The position numbers were made by a program, and so were the translations under genes. From JAEUQQ01 sp963697285 (GTDB taxonomy: Bacteria; Acidobacteriota; Vicinamibacteria; Vicinamibacterales; JAFNAJ01): 64,000 nt of DNA. Shown one piece after another: positions 9,201 through 17,229 of this stretch. Below the pieces are notes generated by a model. That model was given only the letters and a program-made list of their open reading frames with translations. It had not been told where the DNA came from and did not search any database. How positions within the stretch are numbered: position 1 is the first letter of the stretch; every line of letters starts with the position of its first letter. The DNA is taken from contig CAVONI010000011.1 in NCBI GenBank assembly GCA_963697285.1, forward strand, positions 496,001 to 560,000, written 5' to 3'.

Positions 9201-9817
9201 TCGCAGGCTTCCACCTGACGACGAGCGACGACCTGGGCGTGGTCGCCGTCGGCGGCACCAGCGTCGGCACCGGCTTCGGCACCTACAGCGTCTCGTTCGC
9301 CGCCGGCGAGGCAGAGCGCACCCTCGTCGTCACCGCCGCCGGCGACACGGTGCCCGAGCCCGACGATCGCTTCACCATCACGCTCATTGGGGCGACCTTC
9401 GGCAATCTGTCATCGCCGCCCCCCTCAATCCTCGCCACCATCGTCAACGACGATCAGGCGCCGCTGTGTGCGACCAATGTCAGCAGCGTCGTCTCCGTCA
9501 CGCGCGGCACCATCCGCTACGTGCGGGCGCGGGCGCGGTTCGAGCAGGTGCTCACGCTCACGAACATCGGCACGGCGGCCATCGCCGCCCCGGTGGCGTT
9601 GGCCGTGGACGGCTTGCCGGCGCGCGCAGGCGTCGCCGAGGCCGACGGCGTCACGGCCTGCGCCGCCCCGGCCGGCTCGCCGTTCGAGATGGTGCCGGTC
9701 GGCAGCGACAACGTCCTCAGCCCGGGCGAGACCGCGTCGATCGTGGTGGCGTTCACCACGACGCAGAACCAGTCCTTCACCTACACCACGCGGGTGCTCG
9801 CGGGCACGTCGCGATAG
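6227..9817 (+). CDS. Large secreted Calx-beta / RTX-like repeat protein
   Basis: About 1196 aa. ATG 6227 is chosen because it has a GGGAG site upstream and opens directly into a signal peptide (VAVIVLCALSAHQAAGQG). Residues about 37-75 contain glycine-aspartate nonapeptides (GDDILTGGPGDDTL, GGAGNDVLAL) like RTX calcium-binding repeats. The middle has cadherin-like or VCBS-like segments ending in LLANDT and ILANDTF. About residues 680-1075 hold three Calx-beta-type repeats, each starting with a RTGDLS-like strand and closing in LNDD or VNDD. The tail is a plain beta domain with no PEP-CTERM or sortase motif. Likely an extracellular calcium-binding adhesin or matrix protein. It follows the sigma/kinase pair and precedes a PEP-CTERM protein. 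Confidence 0.8.
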   Translation: MRGVTGLRVAVIVLCALSAHQAAGQGAGGVLLVGTDGDDILTGGPGDDTLDPRTASLSGQDLVQGGAGNDVLALAGAPLDYVFVAESTGFRVTGPSLVNALVEGVERVAFGVTGDQLFGGATPLTIAESAALLPGSSADGIGRRPIALSDTVGGARGGSRVLIDLRDLLRNDYDPDFDAQDLTGVDVAFAAPVAAVNVLLDPVAIVEAGYESALYPFGLLVVDLASPLTSDVTLRYRTQMTLQGTSFTDQSSEATVTITPVAAANDRIIGSFGGETFVPYARLLANDGPGAAFAGLFNPYVFGGTIVDDPARGGIVIDFPGFFRNDAFFEYAIAGSPDHASVEVELSNSPPIATAIARVVTPGTSFTLTFDAIREHFGNFDPDSGNFLVDITGPANTNGVTFQILADRVELSFPAGYAGDFVLDYTLSDQPLNARSLPGTISFLTAAPPAPVAADDVLNWGINSDGRTLFQGGQPGYGVIYSRELLANDTAMPGSVVVASFPRDTTPLNENLAIQAIQYAIPGFDGVTSRSDTSFGFEFNDDFTGSDTYAYTVVDPLGRTATGLITLNVDIPQPMLANNVITIPIGATSVTVTAADILANDTFSGTGAIAQINANAVIQVVDSGVSIGGGKTRLDGFTFDLDPTRSLDSYQFNVLAFDTLASGGSASGWQTVSFERERTAPPVVAFESTNAGAIGEGGLHQIRIVRTGDLSAATTVTFAIQGGTSTTDDIGLVRGTDHVNGGFATLGTGFGTYSLTFNPGVDYVLLAVASAQDGTVEPDETFVLELLSATSSTIANASRTATATILNDDISEIGFDPAASVTRAPEGNGQTGGALRFVIRRTGDVSRPTTMLIEVSIPPGAGEPQGTTTGDDLYMVADGALALGTGIGIYSVTFAPGEAEHTIVLVARGDRVQELDESFRIAFNEVESPSASLPLIMEGTFLNDDVYPELSLLPAGPVTVAEGNGEGSNGVVSTTIGRTGDLSYATTVTFVVAGFHLTTSDDLGVVAVGGTSVGTGFGTYSVSFAAGEAERTLVVTAAGDTVPEPDDRFTITLIGATFGNLSSPPPSILATIVNDDQAPLCATNVSSVVSVTRGTIRYVRARARFEQVLTLTNIGTAAIAAPVALAVDGLPARAGVAEADGVTACAAPAGSPFEMVPVGSDNVLSPGETASIVVAFTTTQNQSFTYTTRVLAGTSR

Positions 9818-9829
9818 GAGCCTGAACCG

Positions 9830-10474
9830 ATGCGAGCCCCAACTGTCCTGGCCACTGCCCTCTGCTCCCTGCTGCTTGCCGGCGGCGTCACGCCGGCGCG
9901 CGCGGCCTCGTTCACCGTCTCGCTCGACACGTCGGCGCTGGTCGCCCTGGGCAACTTCGGGCTCGACTTCCAGTTGATCGACGGCGACGGCGTGTCGAAC
10001 ACCACAGTCGTGCTGCGTGACTTCACCTTCGGCACGGGGGGGGCGACGGGTTCGGCAACGCTGGTCGGTAGCGCGACCGGATCGCTGGCATCCCAAATCG
10101 CGCTGCAAGACGCAGCCTTCTTCACCAGCGCCACCCAGGCCTTCACGCCGGGAGCCACGTTGGCGTTCCTGCTCGAGGTGTCGGGCAGCAGCGATCCGCT
10201 GAGTCCCGACTTCTTCACGATGGCGCTGCTGGACGCCAACGGCGCCGAGGTGCCCACGCTGGGCGTGGCGGAGGAAATGCTCTCGCTGTCTCTCGTGGCC
10301 GGTGCGTCGCCGACGTCGTACGCGACAGACACGGGACGCACAAGCCTGAACGTGCCAGCGCCGATGGTGACCTCGGTCCCCGAGCCCGCCACGGCGCTGC
10401 TGGTGCTGTCGGGCGCGCTGCTGGCCAGTGCCAGGTACCGCGAAGGGCTGCGTGAGCGGCGACGGCGCCGCTAG
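9830..10474 (+). CDS. PEP-CTERM sorting-domain protein
   Basis: 214 aa starting 12 bases after the Calx-beta gene, likely in the same operon. The N-terminus is a signal peptide (VLATALCSLLLAGGVTPARA). The body is a small beta-rich domain (ASFTVSLDTSALVALGNF, GLDFQLIDGDG). The C-terminus has the classic tripartite sorting signal: VPEPAT, a hydrophobic stretch (ALLVLSGALLASA) and an arginine-rich tail. Such proteins are processed by an exosortase (EpsH/XrtA family) and tied to exopolysaccharide export. No exosortase gene is in this window, although an EPS locus lies at 51-61 kb. Confidence 0.85.
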   Translation: MRAPTVLATALCSLLLAGGVTPARAASFTVSLDTSALVALGNFGLDFQLIDGDGVSNTTVVLRDFTFGTGGATGSATLVGSATGSLASQIALQDAAFFTSATQAFTPGATLAFLLEVSGSSDPLSPDFFTMALLDANGAEVPTLGVAEEMLSLSLVAGASPTSYATDTGRTSLNVPAPMVTSVPEPATALLVLSGALLASARYREGLRERRRRR

Positions 10475-10790
10475 AAGGACCGTCGCCTCGTCCACATGGT
10501 GCGCGATGGCGCGCCGGGGGTGGCCTCACTGCACCCCCGCGCGCCCCACGGGACCGACGCTGCCCGTGCTGCCCCCCGGAAGCGCTACCACGCTGATGCC
10601 CGCAATCAGGGCCGCGCTCGCATCCGCAATTCCCAGACAGCACGCCGGTCGCCTCCTGCCCCTCCGCGGCATCGAGGACGTCGTTTACAATCAACGCGCT
10701 ACGATCAGCTGAACCCCCGACTGCGTGGACAGGCGCAGGGAGTCGCACGTCGTTGAACGGCAGGCGTCATCAGAGAATGAGAGTGAATCA
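10475..10790. other. Intergenic region, no convincing gene
   Basis: 316 bases between the PEP-CTERM gene and the YCII gene. A minus-strand frame of 48 codons (10526-10672) contains a hydrophobic stretch ALIAGISVVALPGG but has no ribosome-binding site and no recognisable family. No strong hairpin followed by T residues is visible. The promoter of the YCII gene should lie in the last 100 bases but cannot be identified confidently. Confidence 0.4.
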
Positions 10791-11498
10791 ATGAAAGTGC
10801 TTCTACGCACGGTCGCCCTCGTGGGACTGGTCATGGCCTCTGCCCACTCACTTCGTGCTTCGGCCGAGCACGGGTACGTCTTCGTCGTCTTGCGCAGTGG
10901 CGCCAACTCCGGCCAGAAGTCGGCCGAGGAGCGCAAGGCCATCCAGGCCGCGCACATGGCGAACATCAATCGCCTTGCCGATGAGGGCGTGTTGCTCGTC
11001 GCGGGACCATTCGAAAGTCCGAACCCCGATCCGACACGCCGTGGCATCTTCATTTTCGACGTTGACAGTGTCGAGCGAGCCCGCGAGCTGACCAACACCG
11101 ATCCCGCTGTCCAGGCAGGCGTGTTCGGGATGGACCTGTATCCGCTGGCGACGCAGGCCGATCTGCGCGCCGTCCAGGCGGCCGACCGCAAGGTCATGGC
11201 CGACGCCAAGGCTGCGGGACGGGATCCGAACCAGAACTTCCCCATGCACACCTATACGCTGGCCATCGTGACGGGCGGCGAGCGGGTCGGGCCTGCCCTG
11301 TCGTCGCGTGGCGCGCTGCTCGTGGGACGCATCGCGCCCGATCAGTGGCTCGCGATTCTCGATGCTCCCGACCGGGCGCGCGCCGAGGAACTGCTTGCGC
11401 CCGTGCGGGGCGACCTCGGGGCGGTCGACCTGTCGCCGTGGTGGGCGTCGGCCTCATTGCTGACACTGGCGAAGGACGGGGCCGCAGGGCCGCGCTGA
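10791..11498 (+). CDS. Exported YCII-related protein
   Basis: 235 aa. ATG 10791 starts a signal peptide (VLLRTVALVGLVMASAHSL). The core matches the YCII fold: GYVFVVLRSGAN, then AAHMANINRLADEGVLLVAGPF and GIFIFDVDSVERARELTNTDPAVQAGVF. This ferredoxin-like domain is found in many small putative enzymes. Residue conservation in the pattern H-x-x-x-L-x-x-L-x-x-x-G-x-L-x-x-x-G-P is evident. A second, weaker domain follows (TLAIVTGGERVGPAL). The reaction is unknown. Export to the periplasm is unusual for the family. Confidence 0.75.
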   Translation: MKVLLRTVALVGLVMASAHSLRASAEHGYVFVVLRSGANSGQKSAEERKAIQAAHMANINRLADEGVLLVAGPFESPNPDPTRRGIFIFDVDSVERARELTNTDPAVQAGVFGMDLYPLATQADLRAVQAADRKVMADAKAAGRDPNQNFPMHTYTLAIVTGGERVGPALSSRGALLVGRIAPDQWLAILDAPDRARAEELLAPVRGDLGAVDLSPWWASASLLTLAKDGAAGPR

Positions 11499-11665
11499 TC
11501 GAAAGGCACGCTCCGCAACGCGACCCGGGCAGCACCCTTCGATGGGCTCAGGGCAGGCTGGGGTGCAGCCCCTACGCGTCGGCCCTTACACCTCGCCGGG
11601 CGCCGCGGGATCAGATCTCGGAAAATAGTGATGAAGAAAGATGTGACCCCCTCCATAATCGCGGG
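11499..11665. other. Short intergenic region with dispersed repeat and -10-like box
   Basis: Contains cccttcgatgggctcaggg near 11534-11552, related to the repeat after phosphomannomutase. A CATAAT box at 11654-11659 lies only seven bases before ATG 11666, which suggests a leaderless transcript for the next gene. No -35 box of quality is visible. Confidence 0.4.
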
Positions 11666-12367
11666 ATGGCGAAGACGCCTCCGCTGACGTTCCCGCCGCA
11701 GACGCTGACGTTCCTGCGCGCGCTCAAGCGTAACAACGACCGCGAGTGGTTCAGGGCACGCAAGGATCAATACGACGAGCAGGTGAAGGCGCCGATGGTG
11801 GCGCTCGTCGAGGCGCTCGACCGCGACTTCCGCACGATCGCGCCGGAACTCGCGGCGAACCCGAAGACGTCGATCTACCGCATCTACCGCGACACGCGGT
11901 TCAGCCCCGACAAGACGCCGCTCAAGACGCACATCGCGGCGTACTTCCCCCATCGCGACCTGGGCAAGGGCGGCGGCGCCGGGCTCTACGTGCATGTCGA
12001 ACCCGGCAGCACGCTGTTCGCCGGTGGCCTGTATGCCCCTACTCCCCAACAGTTGCGCACGCTGCGTGCCTGCATCGCCGACAACGCCTCGCGCTTCAAG
12101 TCGATCGTCGAGGCGCCCGCGTTCAGGAAGGCGCTCACCTGGCAGGGCGACCCGCAGACGCGGGTGCCGCGTGGCTACCCCGCCGACCACCCGGCGGCCG
12201 ACTACCTGAAGTGCACGCGGTTCATCGGCTGGGTCGAACACCCGGGCGCGTTCGCCACGAGCGACGCGTTCTACCCCGCCCTCATCAAGGCGTTCACGCT
12301 CACGCTGCCGCTCGTGCGCTTCATCAACGAGGCGATGCTGTCGGCACGCCGCATGGAGATCCGTTAG
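11666..12367 (+). CDS. DUF2461 family protein (YcgM/TIGR02453-type)
   Basis: 233 aa from ATG 11666. The family signature is plain: FPPQTLTFLRALKRNNDREWF at the start, with KTSIYRIYRDTRFSPDKTPL, AAYFPH and GLYVHVEPG in the middle. A C-terminal YLKCTRFIGW segment and a helical tail follow. DUF2461 proteins are widespread, soluble and without assigned biochemical function. The gene ends two bases before peptidase T, so they are probably co-transcribed. Confidence 0.85.
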   Translation: MAKTPPLTFPPQTLTFLRALKRNNDREWFRARKDQYDEQVKAPMVALVEALDRDFRTIAPELAANPKTSIYRIYRDTRFSPDKTPLKTHIAAYFPHRDLGKGGGAGLYVHVEPGSTLFAGGLYAPTPQQLRTLRACIADNASRFKSIVEAPAFRKALTWQGDPQTRVPRGYPADHPAADYLKCTRFIGWVEHPGAFATSDAFYPALIKAFTLTLPLVRFINEAMLSARRMEIR

Positions 12368-12369
12368 CC

Positions 12370-13617
12370 ATGAGCACCTCCCCCGTCTACCCCAGCACCT
12401 GTGTCGAACGGTTCCTGCGCTACGTCACGTTCGACACGCGCAGCGACGAGACGTCCACGACCACACCGAGCACGCCGTCGCAACTGGTCCTGCAGCGCGT
12501 CCTGGTCGACGAACTCCACGCGCTGGGCCTGGCCGACGCTGCGCTCGACGAGTTCGGTTACGTGTACGCGACGCTGCCCGCCACGACCACGCGCAGCGAT
12601 GTCCCGGTCATCGGCCTCATCGCGCACGTCGACACGTCGCCCGAAGTCAGCGGTGCCGACGTGAAGCCCATCATCCACGCGAACTACGACGGCCGCGACC
12701 TCGTGCTGCCCGACGATCCGACGGCCGTCCTGCGCATGAGCGAGATTCCCTACCTCCGCGAGCAGATGGGGCACGACATCATCACGGCATCGGGTACCAC
12801 CCTGCTCGGTGCCGACAACAAGGCCGGTGTCGCCGAGATCATGGGAGCGGTCGAGTACCTGCTCGCCCATCCGGAGGTCGAGCACGGCACGATTCGGATC
12901 GCCTTCACGCCCGACGAGGAGATCGGCCGTGGGGCGGCCCACTTCGATGTCGCGGCGTTCGGCGCCTTGTGCGCCTACACCGTGGACGGCGGCCGTCGTG
13001 GCGAACTCGAACTCGAGAGCTTCTCGGCCGACACGTTCGTCGCCGAGTTCAAGGGCTTCAACACGCACCCGGGCTTCGCCAAGGGCGTGATGATCAACGC
13101 GATCAAGCTCGCGGCACGCTTCATCGATTCCCTTCCGGCCGACCAGTCACCCGAGACCACGAACGGCTACCAGGGATACGTCCACCCGTACGTCGTCCAG
13201 GCGTCGGTCGACAAGACGACGGTCCGCGTGCTGCTGCGCGACTTCGTGACGACGGAACTGGCGGTGAAGGCGGCGTGGCTCGAGCAACTGGCACAGCAGG
13301 CTGTCGCGGGAGTCGCCGGCGCATCGGTCACGTGCACGGTCGAGCCGAGCTATCGCAACATGCGTGAGGTGCTCGATCACCATCCGATGGTGGTCGAGAA
13401 GGCCAGGCTGGCCATCGTGGCGTCGGGAATCGAGCCGATCATGCAGCCGATCCGCGGCGGCACCGACGGCTCACGCCTCTCGTTCATGGGCCTGCCGACG
13501 CCGAACATCTTCGCGGGCGAGCAGACGTTCCACTCGCGGCTCGAGTGGGTGTCGACCTACGACATGCACAAGGCCGTCGAGGTCATCGTGAGGCTGTCGC
13601 AGGAATGGGCACGCTGA
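12370..13617 (+). CDS. pepT: Peptidase T (tripeptide aminopeptidase)
   Basis: 415 aa, ATG 12370, just after the DUF2461 stop. M20-family zinc metallopeptidase that removes N-terminal residues from tripeptides in the cytoplasm. Visible metal-site motifs are GLIAHVDTSPE, TLLGADNKAGVAEI with the bridging Asp, AFTPDEEIGRG with the catalytic Glu pair, YTVDGG, and the C-terminal TFHSRLEWV. The dimerisation (lid) domain around KGFNTHPGFAKGVMINA is characteristic of PepT rather than other M20 enzymes. Length is normal for the family (about 410 aa). Confidence 0.93.
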   Translation: MSTSPVYPSTCVERFLRYVTFDTRSDETSTTTPSTPSQLVLQRVLVDELHALGLADAALDEFGYVYATLPATTTRSDVPVIGLIAHVDTSPEVSGADVKPIIHANYDGRDLVLPDDPTAVLRMSEIPYLREQMGHDIITASGTTLLGADNKAGVAEIMGAVEYLLAHPEVEHGTIRIAFTPDEEIGRGAAHFDVAAFGALCAYTVDGGRRGELELESFSADTFVAEFKGFNTHPGFAKGVMINAIKLAARFIDSLPADQSPETTNGYQGYVHPYVVQASVDKTTVRVLLRDFVTTELAVKAAWLEQLAQQAVAGVAGASVTCTVEPSYRNMREVLDHHPMVVEKARLAIVASGIEPIMQPIRGGTDGSRLSFMGLPTPNIFAGEQTFHSRLEWVSTYDMHKAVEVIVRLSQEWAR

Positions 13618-13844
13618 CGAGGGCGACGACGCGGTCGGTGACAGTCGACGCCTGACCGTTCGTGGGAAGGTTGAGCATGAACGGGAGCGGGTGCGCGAGC
13701 CGGTGGCTGTCGATGAGCGCCCGGTGGCAGGCGAAGCACAACACGTGCTGGCGGTCGCGCTTGACGTGCCCGCGAATGCGCAAACTTCGCGGGACGCTGC
13801 TGACAGACCGGGCACATCCGCCGTGACTTGCGCGCGTGCTTCAT
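13583..13844 (-). CDS. Small zinc-ribbon-like protein, frameshifted
   Basis: Two overlapping minus-strand frames together read MKHARKSRRMCPVCQQRPAK, then RIRGHVKRDRQHVLCFACHR and onwards to ALIDSHRL. The two CxxC pairs (CPVC, CFAC) about 25 residues apart suggest a treble-clef or zinc-ribbon knuckle. The frame changes near 13786-13790, where one base too many or too few sits in a gtttgcgc stretch. The intact protein would be about 87 aa. The homologues I recall are short hypothetical proteins of similar layout, and function is unknown. It converges on pepT. Confidence 0.5.
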
Positions 13845-14124
13845 CTGCGTCTCCGGGCAACGCCGCGAGTGCGGGTGCCCCGCCAGTGACGCCGGATCCC
13901 GGTCGTCACGCCGCCTCTGTCGCTACACGTTCATCCTCTCCGCCGTCGGCGAGGGCACCGTGCCCTCCGACCAGTACACCTATCTTGGATTCTAGGTCGA
14001 AGATCGCGGCTCGGGCAACAGGCGTTTGCCCCAAGTTCGGGCATACGGGCCGCGGCCCGTCAGACCAGGCCCTGTTTCGCTTTGTGTTCGCCGGTCGGAC
14101 TGGGGCCGCAGGCCAGGGGCAGGG

Positions 14125-15762
14125 TCACGCGTGGACTCCGGGCGCTTCGTGCCCCGTTCGCGCCACGTACTCGTCGTACGTGCCCGGGTACAGGTGCGGC
14201 TGGGCGTCTACGCCGCTTTCGCCGCCCAACTCGAGCACGCGGTTGCTCAGGCTCCGCAGGAACGCCCGGTCGTGCGACACGAAGATCATCGTGCCGTCGA
14301 ATCCCGCCAACGCGCCGATCAGCATGTCCTTCGTCGCCATGTCGAGGTGATTCGTCGGCTCGTCGAGCACCAGGAAGTTCGGGGGGTCGAGCAGCATGCG
14401 CGCGAGAACCAGGCGCGTCTTCTCGCCGCCCGACAACGCGCGGACCTTCTTGTCGATCTCGTCGCCCGAGAACTGGAACGCGCCGGCGAGGCTGCGCAGC
14501 GCACCGATGGATTCGTGCGGGAAGTCGTACTGCAGCTGCTCCTCGATGGTGAAGTCGGGATTGAGCACCTGCAGCGCCTGCTGCGCGAAGTAGCCCATCT
14601 TGACGCTGGCGCCGATGGTGGCCGTGCCTTCGTCGGGCGCCAACGCGCCCGCGATCATCCGGAGCAACGTCGTCTTGCCCGCCCCGTTCTTCCCCATGAC
14701 GGCCCACCGCTCGCCGCGACGAATCGTCATGCTGAGGTGGTCGTGCACGACACGCGTGCCGTATGCCTTCGTCAATCCCTCCATCACGACCACCTGCTCG
14801 CCTGACCGCGGTGGCTCGCGAAAGTCGAACCTGACCACCTTGCGCCGCTTGGGCAGCTCGATCTTCTCGATCTTGTCGAGCGCCTTGACGCGGCTCTGCA
14901 CCTGCGCGGCCTTGGCGGCGTGGGCCGCGAAGCGGTCGATGAAGCGTTGCTCCTTGGCCAGCATGGCCTGCTGGCGCGCGTAGGCCGCCTCGCGGTTGGC
15001 CTCGCGCAGCGCCCGCTCGCGCTCGTAGAAATCGTAGTTGCCGCTGTACACCGTGATCTCGCCGCCGTCGATCTCGGCGATCTTCGACACGATGCGGTTC
15101 ATGAACTCGCGGTCGTGCGAGGTCATCAGCAGGGCGCCCGGCAGCGACTTCAGAAACGCCTCGAGCCAGATGATCGACTCGATGTCGAGGTGGTTGGTGG
15201 GCTCGTCCATCAGCAGGACGTCGGGGCGTCCGAGCAGCACGCGCGCCATCGCGACACGCATCTTCCATCCGCCCGACAGCGCGCCCACGTCACCGTCGAT
15301 CCGCTCATCGTCGAAGCCGAGGCCGAGCAGGACTTCACGAGCCTGGGCCTCGAGCGTATAGCCCCCGAGGTGGTCGTACTCCTCCTGCACTTCACCAAAC
15401 CGATCGAGGATGCGGTCCATCCGGTCGGCCTGCGCCGGGTCGCCCATGGCGTGCTGCAGCGCCTCGAGCTCGTGGTGAAGGTCGCCCAACCGGCCACTCC
15501 CGGCAATCGCCTCGTCGAGCACCGACCGGCCCGACATCTCCTCGACGTCCTGCCGGAAGTAGCCGACGGTCAGCTTGCGCGGGACGGTGACCTCACCCTC
15601 GTCTGCCGTCTCCTCGCCGGTGATCATCCTGAAGAGCGTCGTCTTGCCCGCGCCGTTCGGGCCAACGAGGCCGACCTTCTCGCCGGGGTTGAGCTGGAAC
15701 GAGGCGTCGACGAACAGGACCTGGCGGCCGTACTGCTTGTTGATGCGCGAGAACGAAATCAT
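14125..15762 (-). CDS. ABC-F family ATP-binding protein
   Basis: 545 aa with two complete ATPase cassettes and no membrane segments. Cassette 1 has Walker A GPNGAGKTTLF, signature LSGGWKMRVAMAR and Walker B DVLLMDEPTNHLD. Cassette 2 has GKNGAGKTTLL, LSGGEKTRLVLAR and FLVLDEPTNHLD. A charged interdomain linker follows cassette 1. ABC-F proteins act on ribosomes (EttA, Uup, YdiF types) to relieve stalling, and some confer antibiotic protection. No resistance-type long linker is obvious, so a housekeeping role is likeliest. Starts 10 bases after the symporter stop. A GC-rich palindrome (acgggccgcggcccgt, 14045-14060) downstream may end transcription. Confidence 0.92.
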   Translation of the reverse strand: MISFSRINKQYGRQVLFVDASFQLNPGEKVGLVGPNGAGKTTLFRMITGEETADEGEVTVPRKLTVGYFRQDVEEMSGRSVLDEAIAGSGRLGDLHHELEALQHAMGDPAQADRMDRILDRFGEVQEEYDHLGGYTLEAQAREVLLGLGFDDERIDGDVGALSGGWKMRVAMARVLLGRPDVLLMDEPTNHLDIESIIWLEAFLKSLPGALLMTSHDREFMNRIVSKIAEIDGGEITVYSGNYDFYERERALREANREAAYARQQAMLAKEQRFIDRFAAHAAKAAQVQSRVKALDKIEKIELPKRRKVVRFDFREPPRSGEQVVVMEGLTKAYGTRVVHDHLSMTIRRGERWAVMGKNGAGKTTLLRMIAGALAPDEGTATIGASVKMGYFAQQALQVLNPDFTIEEQLQYDFPHESIGALRSLAGAFQFSGDEIDKKVRALSGGEKTRLVLARMLLDPPNFLVLDEPTNHLDMATKDMLIGALAGFDGTMIFVSHDRAFLRSLSNRVLELGGESGVDAQPHLYPGTYDEYVARTGHEAPGVHA

Positions 15763-15772
15763 CGGGATGCGG

Positions 15773-17221
15773 TCATGACACGGCGGGCGCGTGTGCCGAC
15801 GCCGAGCGATCGAGAGGCGAAAACAGGACGGCGCCGATCGCCGATACTGACGCGCCGATGAACGTGTACCACGTCCAGGCCACGCCGCCGGTCCACCACA
15901 ACCAGACGAGCACGACCAGGCCGGCCGTCATGCCGACGAGCATCGCCCGCGCCTTGATCGATCGGGTGAGGACGCCGACGAGGAACGCGCCGAGCACCGG
16001 CCCGCTCGTGAGCGAGAGCACCGACAGCCCGGCATCGAGCACCGACCGGTCCATCCACTGGGCGCCGAGCGCGACGGCCAGCTGCACGATCCCCCAGGCG
16101 ATGGTGGCCTGGCGCGACAGGCGCATCAGCGTGCGTTCGTCGGCCTCGGGGTGCCAGTAGCGCTTGTAGAAGTCGTTCACCGTCGTCGCTGCCATCGCGT
16201 TGAGCGACGGTGACAGCGCGGCGGCGACGATCGCGGCGACGATGAATCCGGCCACGCCACCCGACAAGTGCGTGACGATGAACATCGGCAGGATTTCGTC
16301 GGTGCGCCCGATGACCGGAACGGCGTTGTGCTGGTAGTACGTGAACAGCATGACGCCAATCGTGAGGAAGAGCACGAACTGGGCGAACACGACGACGCCG
16401 CTCAGGACGAGGCCGAGGCTGGCCTGGCGCGCCGACCGCGCCGACAACAGGCGTTGCACGAGGTACTGGTCGGTGCCGTGCGTGGCCAGCGTCAGGGCGA
16501 CGCCGCCGATGATGCCGGCCCACAGCGTGTAGATGGTGGACGGCGTCCACGAGAGGTCGAGCACGACGAACTTCCCCGCCGCCGTGCCGGCGCGCACGAC
16601 TTCAGCCCAGCCGCCGGGAATGCTTGTGAGCAACGAGAAGAACACCACGAGCGCGCCGGCGATGTACACGAACATCTGCACGACGTCGGTCCAGATGACC
16701 GCCGACACGCCGCCGCGGACGGTGTAGACGATCATCGCGGCGCCGAGGATGACGACCGTCCACGGCACCGGCACGCCGGTGACCACCGCGATGACCAGAG
16801 CCGTCGCAAAGAGCCGGATGCCGTCGGCCAGCGACCGCGTGATGAGGAAGATGAGCGCGGCCGTCGTCTTGACCGACGTGCCGAAGCGGCGCTGGAGCAA
16901 CTCGTACGACGTGAACAGTTCGCCCCTGAAGTACGCGGGGATGAACAGCACGCTCACCAGGAGCCGCCCGATGACGTAGCCGAGCGCGAGTTGCAGGAAC
17001 GTCATGTTGCCGGTGTAGGCAGCGGCCGGGACGCCGATGAACGACAGCGTGCTCGTCTCGGTGGCGACGATCGTGAAGCAGATCGCCCACCAGGGCACCG
17101 AGCGATCGGTGAGGAAGTAGTCCTTGGTCGTCTTCTGGAAGCGCGCGAACCACGACCCGAAGGCCGTGATGGCGAGCAGGTAGAGCGCGATGACGACGTA
17201 GTCGCCGGTGCCGAGCGCCAT
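15773..17221 (-). CDS. Sodium:solute symporter (SSS family), second of pair
   Basis: 482 aa from ATG 17221, which has GAGGA five bases upstream; GTG 17233 overlapping the previous stop is the alternative. About 13 hydrophobic helices are predicted by eye. Family markers are TKDYFLTDRSVPWWAICFTI near the N-terminus, TETSTLSFIGVPAAAYTGN (sodium-site region), and GGVSAVIWTDVVQMFVYIAG. The protein would import an organic solute with sodium across the inner membrane. The substrate is not readable. It is tightly linked to a second SSS protein and to the ornithine/HDAC genes upstream. Confidence 0.88.
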   Translation of the reverse strand: MALGTGDYVVIALYLLAITAFGSWFARFQKTTKDYFLTDRSVPWWAICFTIVATETSTLSFIGVPAAAYTGNMTFLQLALGYVIGRLLVSVLFIPAYFRGELFTSYELLQRRFGTSVKTTAALIFLITRSLADGIRLFATALVIAVVTGVPVPWTVVILGAAMIVYTVRGGVSAVIWTDVVQMFVYIAGALVVFFSLLTSIPGGWAEVVRAGTAAGKFVVLDLSWTPSTIYTLWAGIIGGVALTLATHGTDQYLVQRLLSARSARQASLGLVLSGVVVFAQFVLFLTIGVMLFTYYQHNAVPVIGRTDEILPMFIVTHLSGGVAGFIVAAIVAAALSPSLNAMAATTVNDFYKRYWHPEADERTLMRLSRQATIAWGIVQLAVALGAQWMDRSVLDAGLSVLSLTSGPVLGAFLVGVLTRSIKARAMLVGMTAGLVVLVWLWWTGGVAWTWYTFIGASVSAIGAVLFSPLDRSASAHAPAVS

Positions 17222-17229
17222 GGAAGTCC

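Noticed and set aside
10526..10672. A 48-codon minus-strand frame with a hydrophobic segment
   Set aside because: No ribosome-binding site, no recognised family, and arginine-rich composition expected of chance frames in GC-rich DNA.
11746..12369. Extended N-terminus for peptidase T running back over the DUF2461 gene
   Set aside because: DUF2461 is intact in its own frame, and PepT homology begins at ATG 12370.
13845..14060. Plus-strand frame ending RYTFILSAVGEGTVPSDQYT, possible gene remnant
   Set aside because: It overlaps the zinc-ribbon gene start, has no plausible start codon and matches no family I can name.
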